Positions 16,465 through 24,358 of a DNA stretch of 62,893 nucleotides are shown here, one piece after another. The stretch covers positions 1 to 62,893 of the forward strand of contig JAPPMB010000140.1 of the NCBI GenBank assembly GCA_028819255.1, written 5' to 3'. Origin of the DNA: Bryobacterales bacterium. GTDB lineage: Bacteria; Acidobacteriota; Terriglobia; Bryobacterales; UBA6623. Positions within the stretch are counted from its first letter, which is position 1. Every line of letters begins with the position of its first letter. A model generated the notes under the pieces. It was not told the DNA's origin and made no database searches. It saw nothing but the letters and a program-made list of their open reading frames with translations. The position numbers were made by a program, and so were the translations under genes.

Positions 16465-17982
16465 ATGCAGAAATCCGTCGCCCTTGGCCTGTTCGCGGCC
16501 GTCCTGGCCGTTCCCCAGACCACCGATTTCCCCATCAGTCTCCGACAGGGAGTCATGGCAGGCGAGGTTGGAGAGCAGTCAGTCATCCTGCAATCGCGCC
16601 TGACCTCGTCCAATCCCCGTCAGGACCCGCGCTGGGAGGGCGTTCGCGGCGCTGACGGCTGGGCGCGGTTCGAGATCTCCGAGAGCGAGGACTTCGCCGA
16701 AGCCCGCGAGACCGGGTGGATCGAGGCATCGCCGTACTCGGACTTCATCGTCAAGCGGAAGGTCGGCGGCCTGATGCGCGGTACGCGCTACCACTATAGG
16801 CTGCGGTACGGTCCGGACAAGGACAGGACTCGGCTGTCGGCCTCGGCCACGTTCCGCACGCTGGCCGGGAGCGGGATCGCCGCGCCGTACAGCTTTGTCG
16901 TAGTCACCGGAATGAACTACTCGTTCTTCCACTACACGGGCAGCAGCAGGGTCGGCCCGTACGAGGGTCCGGACAAGGACCTCGGCTACCCCGCCCTCGC
17001 GTCCATCCTGAAGCTGAAGCCGGACTTCTTCGTCGGCACGGGCGACAACGTCTACTACGACCACCCCGGTCATCGCGGGCGCGCCCAGACGCGCCACGAG
17101 ATGCGCAAGAAGCACCACGAGCAGTACTCGCAGCCAAGATTCCTGGACCTCTTCCGAAACGTCGCCACCTACTGGATGAAGGACGACCACGACCACCGCT
17201 TCGACGACTCCGACGCGGTCAACGCAGTGCGGATCCGCGCCCCAAAACAGCTCGACTACTACCCGCGCACCAACATTCACGAGGGAGAATCGGGATCCGG
17301 GTTTCTTCCGTCGCACGAGCTGGGCCTGGACGTGTTCCGGGAGCAGATGCCGGTCGTGGATCCGGCGGAGCCGGAGGCGGTGACCTACAGAACCTACAGG
17401 GTGAGCCGCGACCTGCAGGTCTGGCTCGTCGAGGGACGCGACTACCGCAGTCCTCTGGACCAGCCGGACGGGCCGCGGAAGACCATCTGGGGCGCCGAGC
17501 AGAAGGCGTGGCTGCGCGCGACGCTCAGGGAGAGCGACGCGCCGTTCAAGATGCTGCTCTCCGCCACGCCCATGGTGGGGCCGGACTCCAGCAGCAAGCG
17601 TGACAACCACACCAACTTCAACGGCTACCGCCACGAGGGCGACGAGTTCTTCCGCTTCCTGGCAGACAGCGGCATCGGCGGGGACGAGTTCTTCATCGCC
17701 TGCGGAGACCGGCACTGGCAGTACCACTCGATCCGGCCGGACGGCTACGAGGAGTTCTCCTCCGGAGCGCTGGTCGACGCCAACGCCATTCTCGGCAGCT
17801 TTCCGGGCGAAGCGAACACGACCGATCCAGAGGGCAGGATCCGGCAGCCGTTCCACTCGCCCGAGGCGAGCGGCGGCTTCCTGATGATCTCCGTCGTTCC
17901 CGACGGGGACTCGGCCACGGCCGAGTTCCGCTTCTACGACGAACAGGGCAAGCTTCTCCACGAGCACAGGAAAACGCGGTAG
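16465..17982 (+). CDS. PhoD-like metallophosphatase
   Basis: A 505-residue secreted protein with a short signal peptide (MQKSVALGLFAAVLAVPQT). It has the PhoD-like layout of an N-terminal fibronectin-like domain (FEISESEDFAEA ... TRYHYRLRYG) followed by a calcineurin-type metallophosphatase. Metal motifs are FFVGTGDNVYYD, MKDDHDHRFDD and ACGDRHWQYHS. It should hydrolyse phosphodiesters or phosphomonoesters outside the cytoplasm. The gene ends 36 bases before the outer direct repeat of the composite-transposon-like insert. Before that insertion it would have been convergent with the GntP permease gene about 40 bases away. Confidence 0.88.
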   Translation: MQKSVALGLFAAVLAVPQTTDFPISLRQGVMAGEVGEQSVILQSRLTSSNPRQDPRWEGVRGADGWARFEISESEDFAEARETGWIEASPYSDFIVKRKVGGLMRGTRYHYRLRYGPDKDRTRLSASATFRTLAGSGIAAPYSFVVVTGMNYSFFHYTGSSRVGPYEGPDKDLGYPALASILKLKPDFFVGTGDNVYYDHPGHRGRAQTRHEMRKKHHEQYSQPRFLDLFRNVATYWMKDDHDHRFDDSDAVNAVRIRAPKQLDYYPRTNIHEGESGSGFLPSHELGLDVFREQMPVVDPAEPEAVTYRTYRVSRDLQVWLVEGRDYRSPLDQPDGPRKTIWGAEQKAWLRATLRESDAPFKMLLSATPMVGPDSSSKRDNHTNFNGYRHEGDEFFRFLADSGIGGDEFFIACGDRHWQYHSIRPDGYEEFSSGALVDANAILGSFPGEANTTDPEGRIRQPFHSPEASGGFLMISVVPDGDSATAEFRFYDEQGKLLHEHRKTR

Positions 17983-18017
17983 CGGGCTCCCCGGCCTTTC
18001 CGCCCAGCGGCGGCTTC

Positions 18018-18030
18018 GGGGGCTCACTGC
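18018..18030 (+). repeat. left outer 13-bp direct repeat (candidate target-site duplication)
   Basis: GGGGGCTCACTGC occurs here, abutting the end of IS4 remnant 1, and again at 22068-22080, abutting the end of IS4 remnant 2, in the same orientation. The two IS ends face outward, so the matching 13-mers lie exactly where a target-site duplication of a composite transposon would be. Confidence 0.75.
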
Positions 18031-18031
18031 T

Positions 18032-19401
18032 TAGGCGCCAACTCACGGATTCAGATCCAAGATCGCTGGTGAGTTGAAGTCGTCTCTCGCGGGGGTGGCC
18101 GGACAGTTCCTCCGAGATCGTCTGCCAGTTGGCACGCGTTTCAGAAAGCGAGACCGCCGGTTCGATCTCCCCTCGCATCTGGTTCCACACGAAGCCGAAG
18201 TCACTTCAGGCGCTGCGTGGACGTTTCCGGTCCGGGTTCGCACCCGCAGGCGGAAACGGCTCTCGCGTGGTGGAGCAGCTTCTCGACCAGCGGTGCCGCG
18301 ACCAGCTTGCCGCACGCCCGGGTCTTGGCGCTTTCGTCGTTGTACCTCGGCAGGCAGCCGAGCTGGATTAGTGCCTTGAACCGCGTGAACCCCAGTTCCG
18401 CCTGCCATCGCGTGCGACCGCACTCCTGGCCCTTCGCGGCTGACCAGTCGCGCTCCGGCGCCGTGGTGAACAGGATGAACAATCTGGCCAGTGACGGCGT
18501 CGCCGGCTGGACGGTCCGTCCATTGCGGGCGACCTGCCTGCGCACCTTCGCCAAGGCCAGCCGGACGCCCTCCTCGGTCTTGCGCAGGGCGCAGACCCTC
18601 CCCAGACCTGCCGCGCCCTCGCCATCCAGCACCTCGGCCGACACGGACCCGACCTCCCCAAGGCTCTGCAAGGCTGCATGCAATGGACAAGATTCATCCT
18701 CTTGCCGTTCTCTCCCCTCAATACCAGCAACCCGCTGTGGACCCGCACCGTGTCTTTCCCCCGGGCCTCGACGGCGCAACAGACGTCCCTGCCCGCCGAA
18801 TCCCCCGGCCGGGATGCGGTCCCCCGCGGAGATCGGCAACTGTGCCAAGGACTCGCCAGTGCCGGTCGCCCGCGTCTTCTCCAGATGGAAGAAGTCGCAG
18901 GTAAGGGACGGAAGGCAGACGCTGTGGCGGATGCCCCGCAGCCACCGGCTCCGTCCGGGCTCCCTGACCGTTGTAGCGTCCAAGGCCCGCACCCCGTTTC
19001 GCTGTCCGCCCCGGCCACCAACGCGACTTGCTACCGGAACAGTTCCACGTACAGCGGTTGCAGCCAGGCCCGCGACTTTCGCAATCGCCTCAGCAAGGCC
19101 ACGTCCGACAGATCGGCCAGCCCCGCCATCCCGGCCCGCGCAACGAGTGGCCACGGCCGAAATGCGGCAGCAACGTGCGCAGCAGGTTGCTCGGCGACTT
19201 GTCCTTCCGCAGTTTCCTGAGCGCTCCCTTCTGGCCTGCCGGATCCTCCCGGTTCGCAGGAAGGAACGCCTCCAGCAGCTCCCAGTCTTCGTTCAGGGGT
19301 TCCTTTGTTGTCGCACTCACTGCCCGCGGAATGCGTACAAGCTACCCTAGCGGGAATACGTCTCGCCGAACCTGCAATGTCAATGGATGAGTTAGGGCCT
19401 A
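18032..19401 (-). mobile_element. IS4-family insertion sequence remnant 1 (about 1.37 kb)
   Basis: Terminal inverted repeats are visible. The left end reads TAGGCGCCAACTCA (18032 inward) and the right end, read inward from 19401, is TAGGCCCTAACTCA; similarity continues a few bases further. The minus-strand transposase is broken by several frameshifts but recognisable: N-terminal MSATTKEPLNEDW (19320), then RRLRKSRAWLQPLYVELFR, RALDATTVREPG, GESLAQLPISAGDR, and the YREK-like block RTRWQAELGFTRFKALIQLG. The C terminus shifts frame near 18210 (FVWNQMRGEIEPAVSLSE). The immediate flanks of this single copy do not match each other. Confidence 0.85.
18040..19320 (-). pseudogene. IS4-family DDE transposase, frameshifted
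   Basis: Transposase of the element above. The longest intact frame (318 codons to 18201) holds the middle and DDE-containing part, with the Y-(2)-R-(3)-E-(6)-K-like signature near RTRWQAELGFTRFK. The N-terminal 60 residues are in one frame, the next 50 in a second, and the last 60 beyond 18200 in a third. At least three frameshifts are therefore needed to restore one protein of about 440 residues. It cannot make active enzyme. Confidence 0.82.
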
Positions 19402-19474
19402 CGAGAGTGTGTGGGGTGTCGCAACGTCCGAAGCCCCATGAGCTCGTCCGGGAACCACGTACTCGTCCAAGGTG

Positions 19475-21388
19475 CTATTTGGCCGGGCCTGGGGCCGAGA
19501 TCCCCGAGCCGACAAGCAGTGGCTTGCCCTGCATGAATGTAGTCCTCACGTACGCGATCTTGGGTTCGACCGCACCCGTGGAGAGATTCGTAAAGTTGTA
19601 GTACCAATACGATTCCCCGAAGATCAAGGCCACCTGCAGAGCCTTCCGGCCACCGAACAGGGCTTCTTCGATCACACCCGAGACGCGATAGCTGCTTGGA
19701 CTTCCGCTGAACTTGACCACACCTGTGATCGGGTCTATTCCGAAGATATAAGTCGAGCCGTCGAGCCACCGCGGGTGGGCGGAAAGCACCGGCCCAGCGA
19801 AGAGACCCAATGACTCGGCCTGATAGGTCGCGCATGCAACGAGATCCGCCAGACCCGTCAAACTGGGATCCGCCTCGACGACCGACGCGTTGACTTCATC
19901 CGGCCGGCAGGTGCCAGGAAGGTCAGAACGGTACAAGCCTGCGCCGATCACGGCAGGATGGCCATTCCAGTCGATCTCAATCCCGTAGCTGGCTTTCGGC
20001 TCAATGATGCGTGTATCTGGGTGGCGGAACGAGTAGTACCACCATCCGGCACCGACGAAGTCCATGACCCGATACATCTCGGCGAACAAGTCCGTACCGA
20101 ATACGTCCGGGTTAGAGTTCCATGTCGTTCCTTCCGAGTCCCGGTCTGGTGGACTTACAAAACTGATGGAGTCGTCCCCCGATGGCGTCAGTCCGGTCAC
20201 AAAAACATAGAACTGGCCGTGACGCCAGCGTTTGTCCTCATGGAAGGCCTCTCGCGCGGCTTCGGGACCGACTTCCATCACAAACTCGTAGGCGCAGCGA
20301 ACGAAGGCCTCAACATCACGCTCGGTTCGGATCGCCCGCGCCGAGACGCGGTTTTCTGCGCAGGCCGGGGCGTAGTCCATCGAGTCCTGTCCGGGCGAAA
20401 TGTAGTAGCCCGCACCAAGCAATAGCGGAATTCCATCCGCCACGACCCGCCTCAGCATCGCGATCTTGCCCTGCCTTCGCCAGTTCGACGGATTGTACGC
20501 GCTGTAGTAAATCGTTACGTCGCCGAACACAGCTGCGGCACCCGGAATGTCCCGGCCTAAGAACGGCCTTCGAGATGCGTCCTTGCGAGTACCTGCCCAC
20601 TCGTTCAAGGTTCGTCCGTTGATCTTCAGCCGGTTGCCCGACATGATCTGATTCCCCTCCGTGTCGGTCACGAATACGTAGATCGACCCGTTGTTCCATC
20701 GCGCCCCACTCTCCAATTCGTGCAGCGCGGCATAGCCCTTGGTCTCTAGGACCGTCGCAGCACACCGGACGAACTGTGAAAGTGAATCCGCGCCGGGACT
20801 CGCATCAAGCATGGATGCGTTCACCTCGGTGTCATGGCAGGTCCCCGGCAGGTCGGGCGAGTAGACGCCTGCCCCGATTGCCGCTCGTTCGCCGTCCCAG
20901 TCGATTTCAATCACGTAGGAACTCTTGGGTTCGTCGCGGCCCGTGCCAGGATTTGTAAATGCATAGTAGATCCAGCCTGAATCCACAACGGAGAGGATTC
21001 GATGCAACTCGAAGAAGTAATCGGTTCCGTAGCTGTCGATCGACGTTCCCCAGACGCTGCCCTCCTGCGATGGATCCGGCGGAAAAACATACGTCAACGA
21101 ATCCTCTCCGGACGGAGCGACACCATCCACAAACACGTAGATCGATCCATGTTTCCAGCGTACGTCTTCATTGAATGCCCGACGCGCTTCTTCGGTACCA
21201 TGCTCCTGCAAGTATTCTGCAGCGCACCGGACAAACGCCTGGATGTCGGTCCGAGTGGAAACGGCCTTTGCCGAGATTTCGTGCTCCGAACAGCCGACAC
21301 TGCCTTGTGTCGTCACGTCGGAATCGGCGAACGTGAGATTCCCCGCAAGAGAGCAAACTCCAATAAGCGTCCAGATTAGTCGAGCCAT
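19475..21388 (-). CDS. secreted protein with four tandem single-Cache-like domains
   Basis: A 637-residue protein with signal peptide MARLIWTLIGVCSLAGNLTF. Four units of about 155 residues follow. The anchor phrases are RWKHGSIYVFVDG (77), RWNNGSIYVFVTD (230), RWRHGQFYVFVTG (387) and RWLDGSTYIFGID (540), each followed about 60 residues later by a GWIYYAF/GWWYYSF/YWYYNF-like strand and a ..EPK.SYV..I...G... ending. This layout is that of extracellular single Cache (sCache) ligand-sensing domains. Units 1 and 3 are more alike, as are 2 and 4, so a two-unit block was duplicated. No transmembrane or output domain follows, so it may be a periplasmic binding protein. It is the only intact gene between the two IS4 remnants. 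Confidence 0.72.
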   Translation of the reverse strand: MARLIWTLIGVCSLAGNLTFADSDVTTQGSVGCSEHEISAKAVSTRTDIQAFVRCAAEYLQEHGTEEARRAFNEDVRWKHGSIYVFVDGVAPSGEDSLTYVFPPDPSQEGSVWGTSIDSYGTDYFFELHRILSVVDSGWIYYAFTNPGTGRDEPKSSYVIEIDWDGERAAIGAGVYSPDLPGTCHDTEVNASMLDASPGADSLSQFVRCAATVLETKGYAALHELESGARWNNGSIYVFVTDTEGNQIMSGNRLKINGRTLNEWAGTRKDASRRPFLGRDIPGAAAVFGDVTIYYSAYNPSNWRRQGKIAMLRRVVADGIPLLLGAGYYISPGQDSMDYAPACAENRVSARAIRTERDVEAFVRCAYEFVMEVGPEAAREAFHEDKRWRHGQFYVFVTGLTPSGDDSISFVSPPDRDSEGTTWNSNPDVFGTDLFAEMYRVMDFVGAGWWYYSFRHPDTRIIEPKASYGIEIDWNGHPAVIGAGLYRSDLPGTCRPDEVNASVVEADPSLTGLADLVACATYQAESLGLFAGPVLSAHPRWLDGSTYIFGIDPITGVVKFSGSPSSYRVSGVIEEALFGGRKALQVALIFGESYWYYNFTNLSTGAVEPKIAYVRTTFMQGKPLLVGSGISAPGPAK

Positions 21389-21437
21389 GCCTATATTCTA
21401 AGCGCACTAGCTGATTTCCGTCTCAATCGCGGCAGCT

Positions 21438-21750
21438 TCCGTGTTCGCTGTCAAGCAGACTTCCGGGTGGGAAGGATTGGGGAAGGCGATCTTCGCTCGG
21501 TTCCAGCCAAACGGCGAGTTGCGGTCCGGTGCCGCAGGTCGAGGGTCTCATCCGGCAGCCGGCAGGGCGGTTCGGCCTGCCGGAGGCGATCTATGCGGAG
21601 GCGCATGTTGAGCAGGCGGACGGGCCTGCGCGTGACGGCCACCCGGGCGTGGGCGCGCCTGGCGCGGATGCGCGGTGGTCGCCCAAGTGCTGTCTGGAGG
21701 CGCGATCGCAGGGGGCCGGCCGCGGCAGCGAGATCGTCTGGCGGCAGCCC
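21438..21750 (-). mobile_element. IS110-family remnant, C-terminal end
   Basis: On the minus strand, MAVTRRPVRLLNMRLR followed by DRLRQAEPP corresponds to the end of the IS110 transposase seen at 59778-60359 (VAVMRRLACLLNTLLREDRL). The homology to the other copy continues past the gene to the same end sequence AGCTTCCGTGTT (about 21438 here, 59666 there). Only the last 70 or so codons plus the 3' non-coding end remain, with frameshifts. It abuts the truncated 5' side of IS4 remnant 2. Confidence 0.65.
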
Positions 21751-21769
21751 GAAATGGAATGACTAGGGC

Positions 21770-22067
21770 GCCAAGGTCTGGTTGTACGGCAAGCTTTCGG
21801 CGGCGCTGCCGGTCGAGCAGCCGATCCGCCACACGAGCGCTGTTTCCTTCTGGGGCACGAGATGGGACCGGGAATGTCCACGCAGCGCCTGTCGTGACTT
21901 CGGCTTCGCGTGGAACCAGGTGCGCAGTGCGATCGAACCGGCGGTCTCGCTATCTGAAACACTCGCCGACCGGCGGGCAATCTCGGAAGAGCCGTCCGAC
22001 CACCCTCGCAAGAGACGACCTCAACTCGCCAGCTGTCTTGGACCTGAACCCAAGAGTTGTCGCCTTT
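21770..22067 (+). mobile_element. IS4-family remnant 2, 3' end only, inverted relative to copy 1
   Basis: Plus-strand remains of the same IS4 element as copy 1. The frame LYGKLSAALPVEQPIRH corresponds to ACGKLVAAPLVEKLLHH in copy 1, and FAWNQVRSAIEPAVSLSE to FVWNQMRGEIEPAVSLSE. The last 60 bases also align (CTTGGAYCTGAA...GAGTTG.CGCCT), ending at the same terminal repeat. The 5' three quarters are missing, and an IS110 remnant lies at the break. It points outward to the right while copy 1 points outward to the left. Confidence 0.8.
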
Positions 22068-22080
22068 GGGGGCTCACTGC
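22068..22080 (+). repeat. right outer 13-bp direct repeat (candidate target-site duplication)
   Basis: GGGGGCTCACTGC, identical to 18018-18030, immediately after the IS4 remnant 2 terminus. The GntP gene's TGA stop codon lies inside this repeat on the minus strand, so the original target included the permease stop codon. Confidence 0.75.
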
Positions 22081-23432
22081 ATTGGAAATAGGGTTGCCCC
22101 AAGGTACGAGGCCAGCAGGCCCGCGCCGCCGAGGGCGAAGAGCGAGACCGTCTTGGTCTTGAGGGCCTCGACTTCCGTCAGGCCCGTCATGGTCTTGAAG
22201 ACCCAGAACCCGGAATCGTTCATCCAGCCGCCCACGATCGAGCCCGCTCCGATGGCGGTCAGGATGTACACCGAGTGATGACCGGGCGGGTGCGCGAGGA
22301 TCAGCGGCGCCAGGATCTCGGATGTCGTGATCATGGCCGTCGTGGCCGAGCCCTGGGCGATGCGGAAGAGCATCGATATGCCGAAGCCCAGCAGCATGAG
22401 CGAAAGGCCGAAGTGCTGGGCGTATTCGCCGAGCACCGTTCCGACCTCCGCCTTGACCAGCATGCGGCCGAAGGCCCCGCCGCCGGCGGTGATCAGGATG
22501 ATCAGGCCCGCGCTCTTGATGGCCTCCTCCGTCGGCTTGGCCAGCTGCCGCAGTGTCAGGCCCTTGTGCGAGGCAAGCAGCCAGAGTCCGGCCGCCGCGG
22601 CCAGGACCAGCGCCAGGTTGGGATTGCCGAGGAAGGCAGTGAGGTCGGCCAGCGCACTCCCCGCGAAGAACGTGTTCGTGACCGTGTTGCCCGTGATCAG
22701 GATGACCGGGATCGCGATCGGCAGCAGCGAGACGAAGAATCCGGGCAGCTCGGCCTCCGGCCGGTTCGCAACTTCCTCGAGCTCTTCGAGTGTCAGGCCC
22801 GGAGCCTCCCGGATCGGGATGTCGAGCTTGCGGTCAATCCACCATGCATACGCCCAGCAGGCCAGAGCGGACGGAATCGCGACCAGCAGTCCGACGATGA
22901 TCACCATTCCGATGTCGATTCCGAGGGTTTCGGCCATGGCCAGCGGCCCCGGGGTGGGAGGCACGAAGATGTGCGTGGTGACGCCGCCGGCGCCGATGGC
23001 CAGCGTGTAGAGCAGGTAGTTCCGGCCCCCGGTCCGCATGCTCATGGAGCGCGCCAGCGGGACCAGCAGGTAGAACACGGTGTCGTGGAACACGGGGATC
23101 GACAGGATGTAGCCGCTGATCACCATGGAGAACGAGGAGTACTTCTCGCCCAGCCAGTCGACGAACCTTCGGGTGATCTTCTCGGCGCCGCCGCTCTCCA
23201 TCAGGCACTGCCCGATGACCGCCGCCATCGCGATCGCGACGCCGATGCGGCCGACAATGCCTCCGAACGCCTCGGTCACGGCCCCCATGATTTCCTCCAC
23301 TGCGACGTGCGGCGAGAGGATTCCAATTAGGACCGCGGACAGGATCAGGGCGGCGAACGCGTTGATCTTCCAGCGGATGATCAGCAGGAAGACCATCGCC
23401 ATCGCGATCAGCAGGATGAGAATGGGATGCAT
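22074..23432 (-). CDS. GntP-family gluconate/organic acid:H+ symporter
   Basis: A 452-residue polytopic inner-membrane permease of the GntP family (12-14 hydrophobic helices). Conserved stretches include SIPVFHDTVFYLLVPLA, THIFVPPTPGPLA, GGGAFGRML and QGSATTAMIT. The frame opens at TTG 23441, but ATG 23432 (MHPILILLIAMAMVFL) is the better start. It imports gluconate or a related sugar acid with protons. No gluconate kinase is adjacent. The stop codon lies in the direct repeat at the transposon edge, so the C terminus is still native. Confidence 0.9.
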   Translation of the reverse strand: MHPILILLIAMAMVFLLIIRWKINAFAALILSAVLIGILSPHVAVEEIMGAVTEAFGGIVGRIGVAIAMAAVIGQCLMESGGAEKITRRFVDWLGEKYSSFSMVISGYILSIPVFHDTVFYLLVPLARSMSMRTGGRNYLLYTLAIGAGGVTTHIFVPPTPGPLAMAETLGIDIGMVIIVGLLVAIPSALACWAYAWWIDRKLDIPIREAPGLTLEELEEVANRPEAELPGFFVSLLPIAIPVILITGNTVTNTFFAGSALADLTAFLGNPNLALVLAAAAGLWLLASHKGLTLRQLAKPTEEAIKSAGLIILITAGGGAFGRMLVKAEVGTVLGEYAQHFGLSLMLLGFGISMLFRIAQGSATTAMITTSEILAPLILAHPPGHHSVYILTAIGAGSIVGGWMNDSGFWVFKTMTGLTEVEALKTKTVSLFALGGAGLLASYLGATLFPMQ

Positions 23433-23476
23433 AAGAATCAAACAGCATATAACGAAATTGCTACGCTAAGGACGCC

Positions 23477-24265
23477 ATGGCCGAAGCGATCCTGAGTGCC
23501 GAGATTGAGGGCCCCCTCGCCGTCCTGACGCTTGCGCACCCCGAGCGGCGCAATGCGCTCTCGACGGAGATGATGCGCTCGGTCACCGCCGCCCTGCGAG
23601 GAGTTGGAACCAGCCCCGACGTGCGGGCGGTGATCGTTCGCGCCCAGGGAGCGGTGTTCTCGTCAGGCCACGATCTGCGCGAGATGACGGGGAAGGACCT
23701 GGAGCACTACCGGGGGGTCTTCGAAGTCTGCACGGAGATGATGGAAACGATCCAGTCGATCCCTCAGCCCGTCATCGCGGAGATTGACGGGATCGCCACG
23801 GCCGCGGGCTGCCAGATGGTGGCCACCTGCGATCTGGCGCTGGCGTCCCCACACTCGAGATTCGCCACGCCGGGCGTGAAGATCGGGCTGTTCTGCAGCA
23901 CCCCGATGGTCCCGCTCACGCGCTGCATCGGCAGGAAGCGGGCGCTGGAGATGCTGCTCACCGGCAGGATGATCAGTGCGGATCAGGCGGCGGAATGGGG
24001 CCTGATCAACCGGGTCGTCGCGGCCGCGCGCCTGCATGAGGAGACGCGCGGACTGGCCCTATCCATCGCCGAGGCGAGCAGGGTGACCGTCGGCATCGGC
24101 AAGCAGGCGTTCTACCACCAGATCGACCTCGGTCAGTCCGAAGCATACGACTATGCCAAGGAAGTGATGAGCCTTAACGCCCAGGGTGCGGATGCGCAAG
24201 AAGGCATGTGCGCATTCCTGGAGAAACGCAGGCCGGAGTGGCCGGGAAACCGGCCCCAAGTCTGA
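23477..24265 (+). CDS. enoyl-CoA hydratase/isomerase family protein
   Basis: A 262-residue crotonase-fold enzyme, start MAEAILSAEIEGPLAVLTL. The oxyanion-hole segments are FSSGHDLREM and IDGIATAAGCQMVATCDLALA. The following FATPGVKIGLFCSTP and the C-terminal EGMCAFLEKRRPEW match the ECHDC3-like subgroup. The usual catalytic Glu pair is not obvious, so hydratase activity is uncertain. Divergent from the GntP permease gene across 44 bases. Confidence 0.85.
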   Translation: MAEAILSAEIEGPLAVLTLAHPERRNALSTEMMRSVTAALRGVGTSPDVRAVIVRAQGAVFSSGHDLREMTGKDLEHYRGVFEVCTEMMETIQSIPQPVIAEIDGIATAAGCQMVATCDLALASPHSRFATPGVKIGLFCSTPMVPLTRCIGRKRALEMLLTGRMISADQAAEWGLINRVVAAARLHEETRGLALSIAEASRVTVGIGKQAFYHQIDLGQSEAYDYAKEVMSLNAQGADAQEGMCAFLEKRRPEWPGNRPQV

Positions 24266-24297
24266 ATCCACCCCCGGCTGCGCCAGACGCAGCGCCC

Positions 24298-24339
24298 GAG
24301 CCCCAACTAGTCGGGGAGCGATGCTCCCAGCCGGGGCTC
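24298..24339. terminator. candidate bidirectional terminator hairpin
   Basis: GAGCCCC at 24298-24304 pairs with GGGGCTC at 24333-24339, and an inner GGGAGC-GAT-GCTCCC forms a second stem. It lies between two convergent genes. No U-tract is evident, so this is a structural inference. Confidence 0.4.
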
Positions 24340-24358
24340 TCGACGCAAACGCCGGCGG

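Noticed and set aside
18032..19401. Independent single IS4 insertion with its own target duplication
   Set aside because: The sequences directly outside its two ends do not match each other; the match is with the far end of copy 2.
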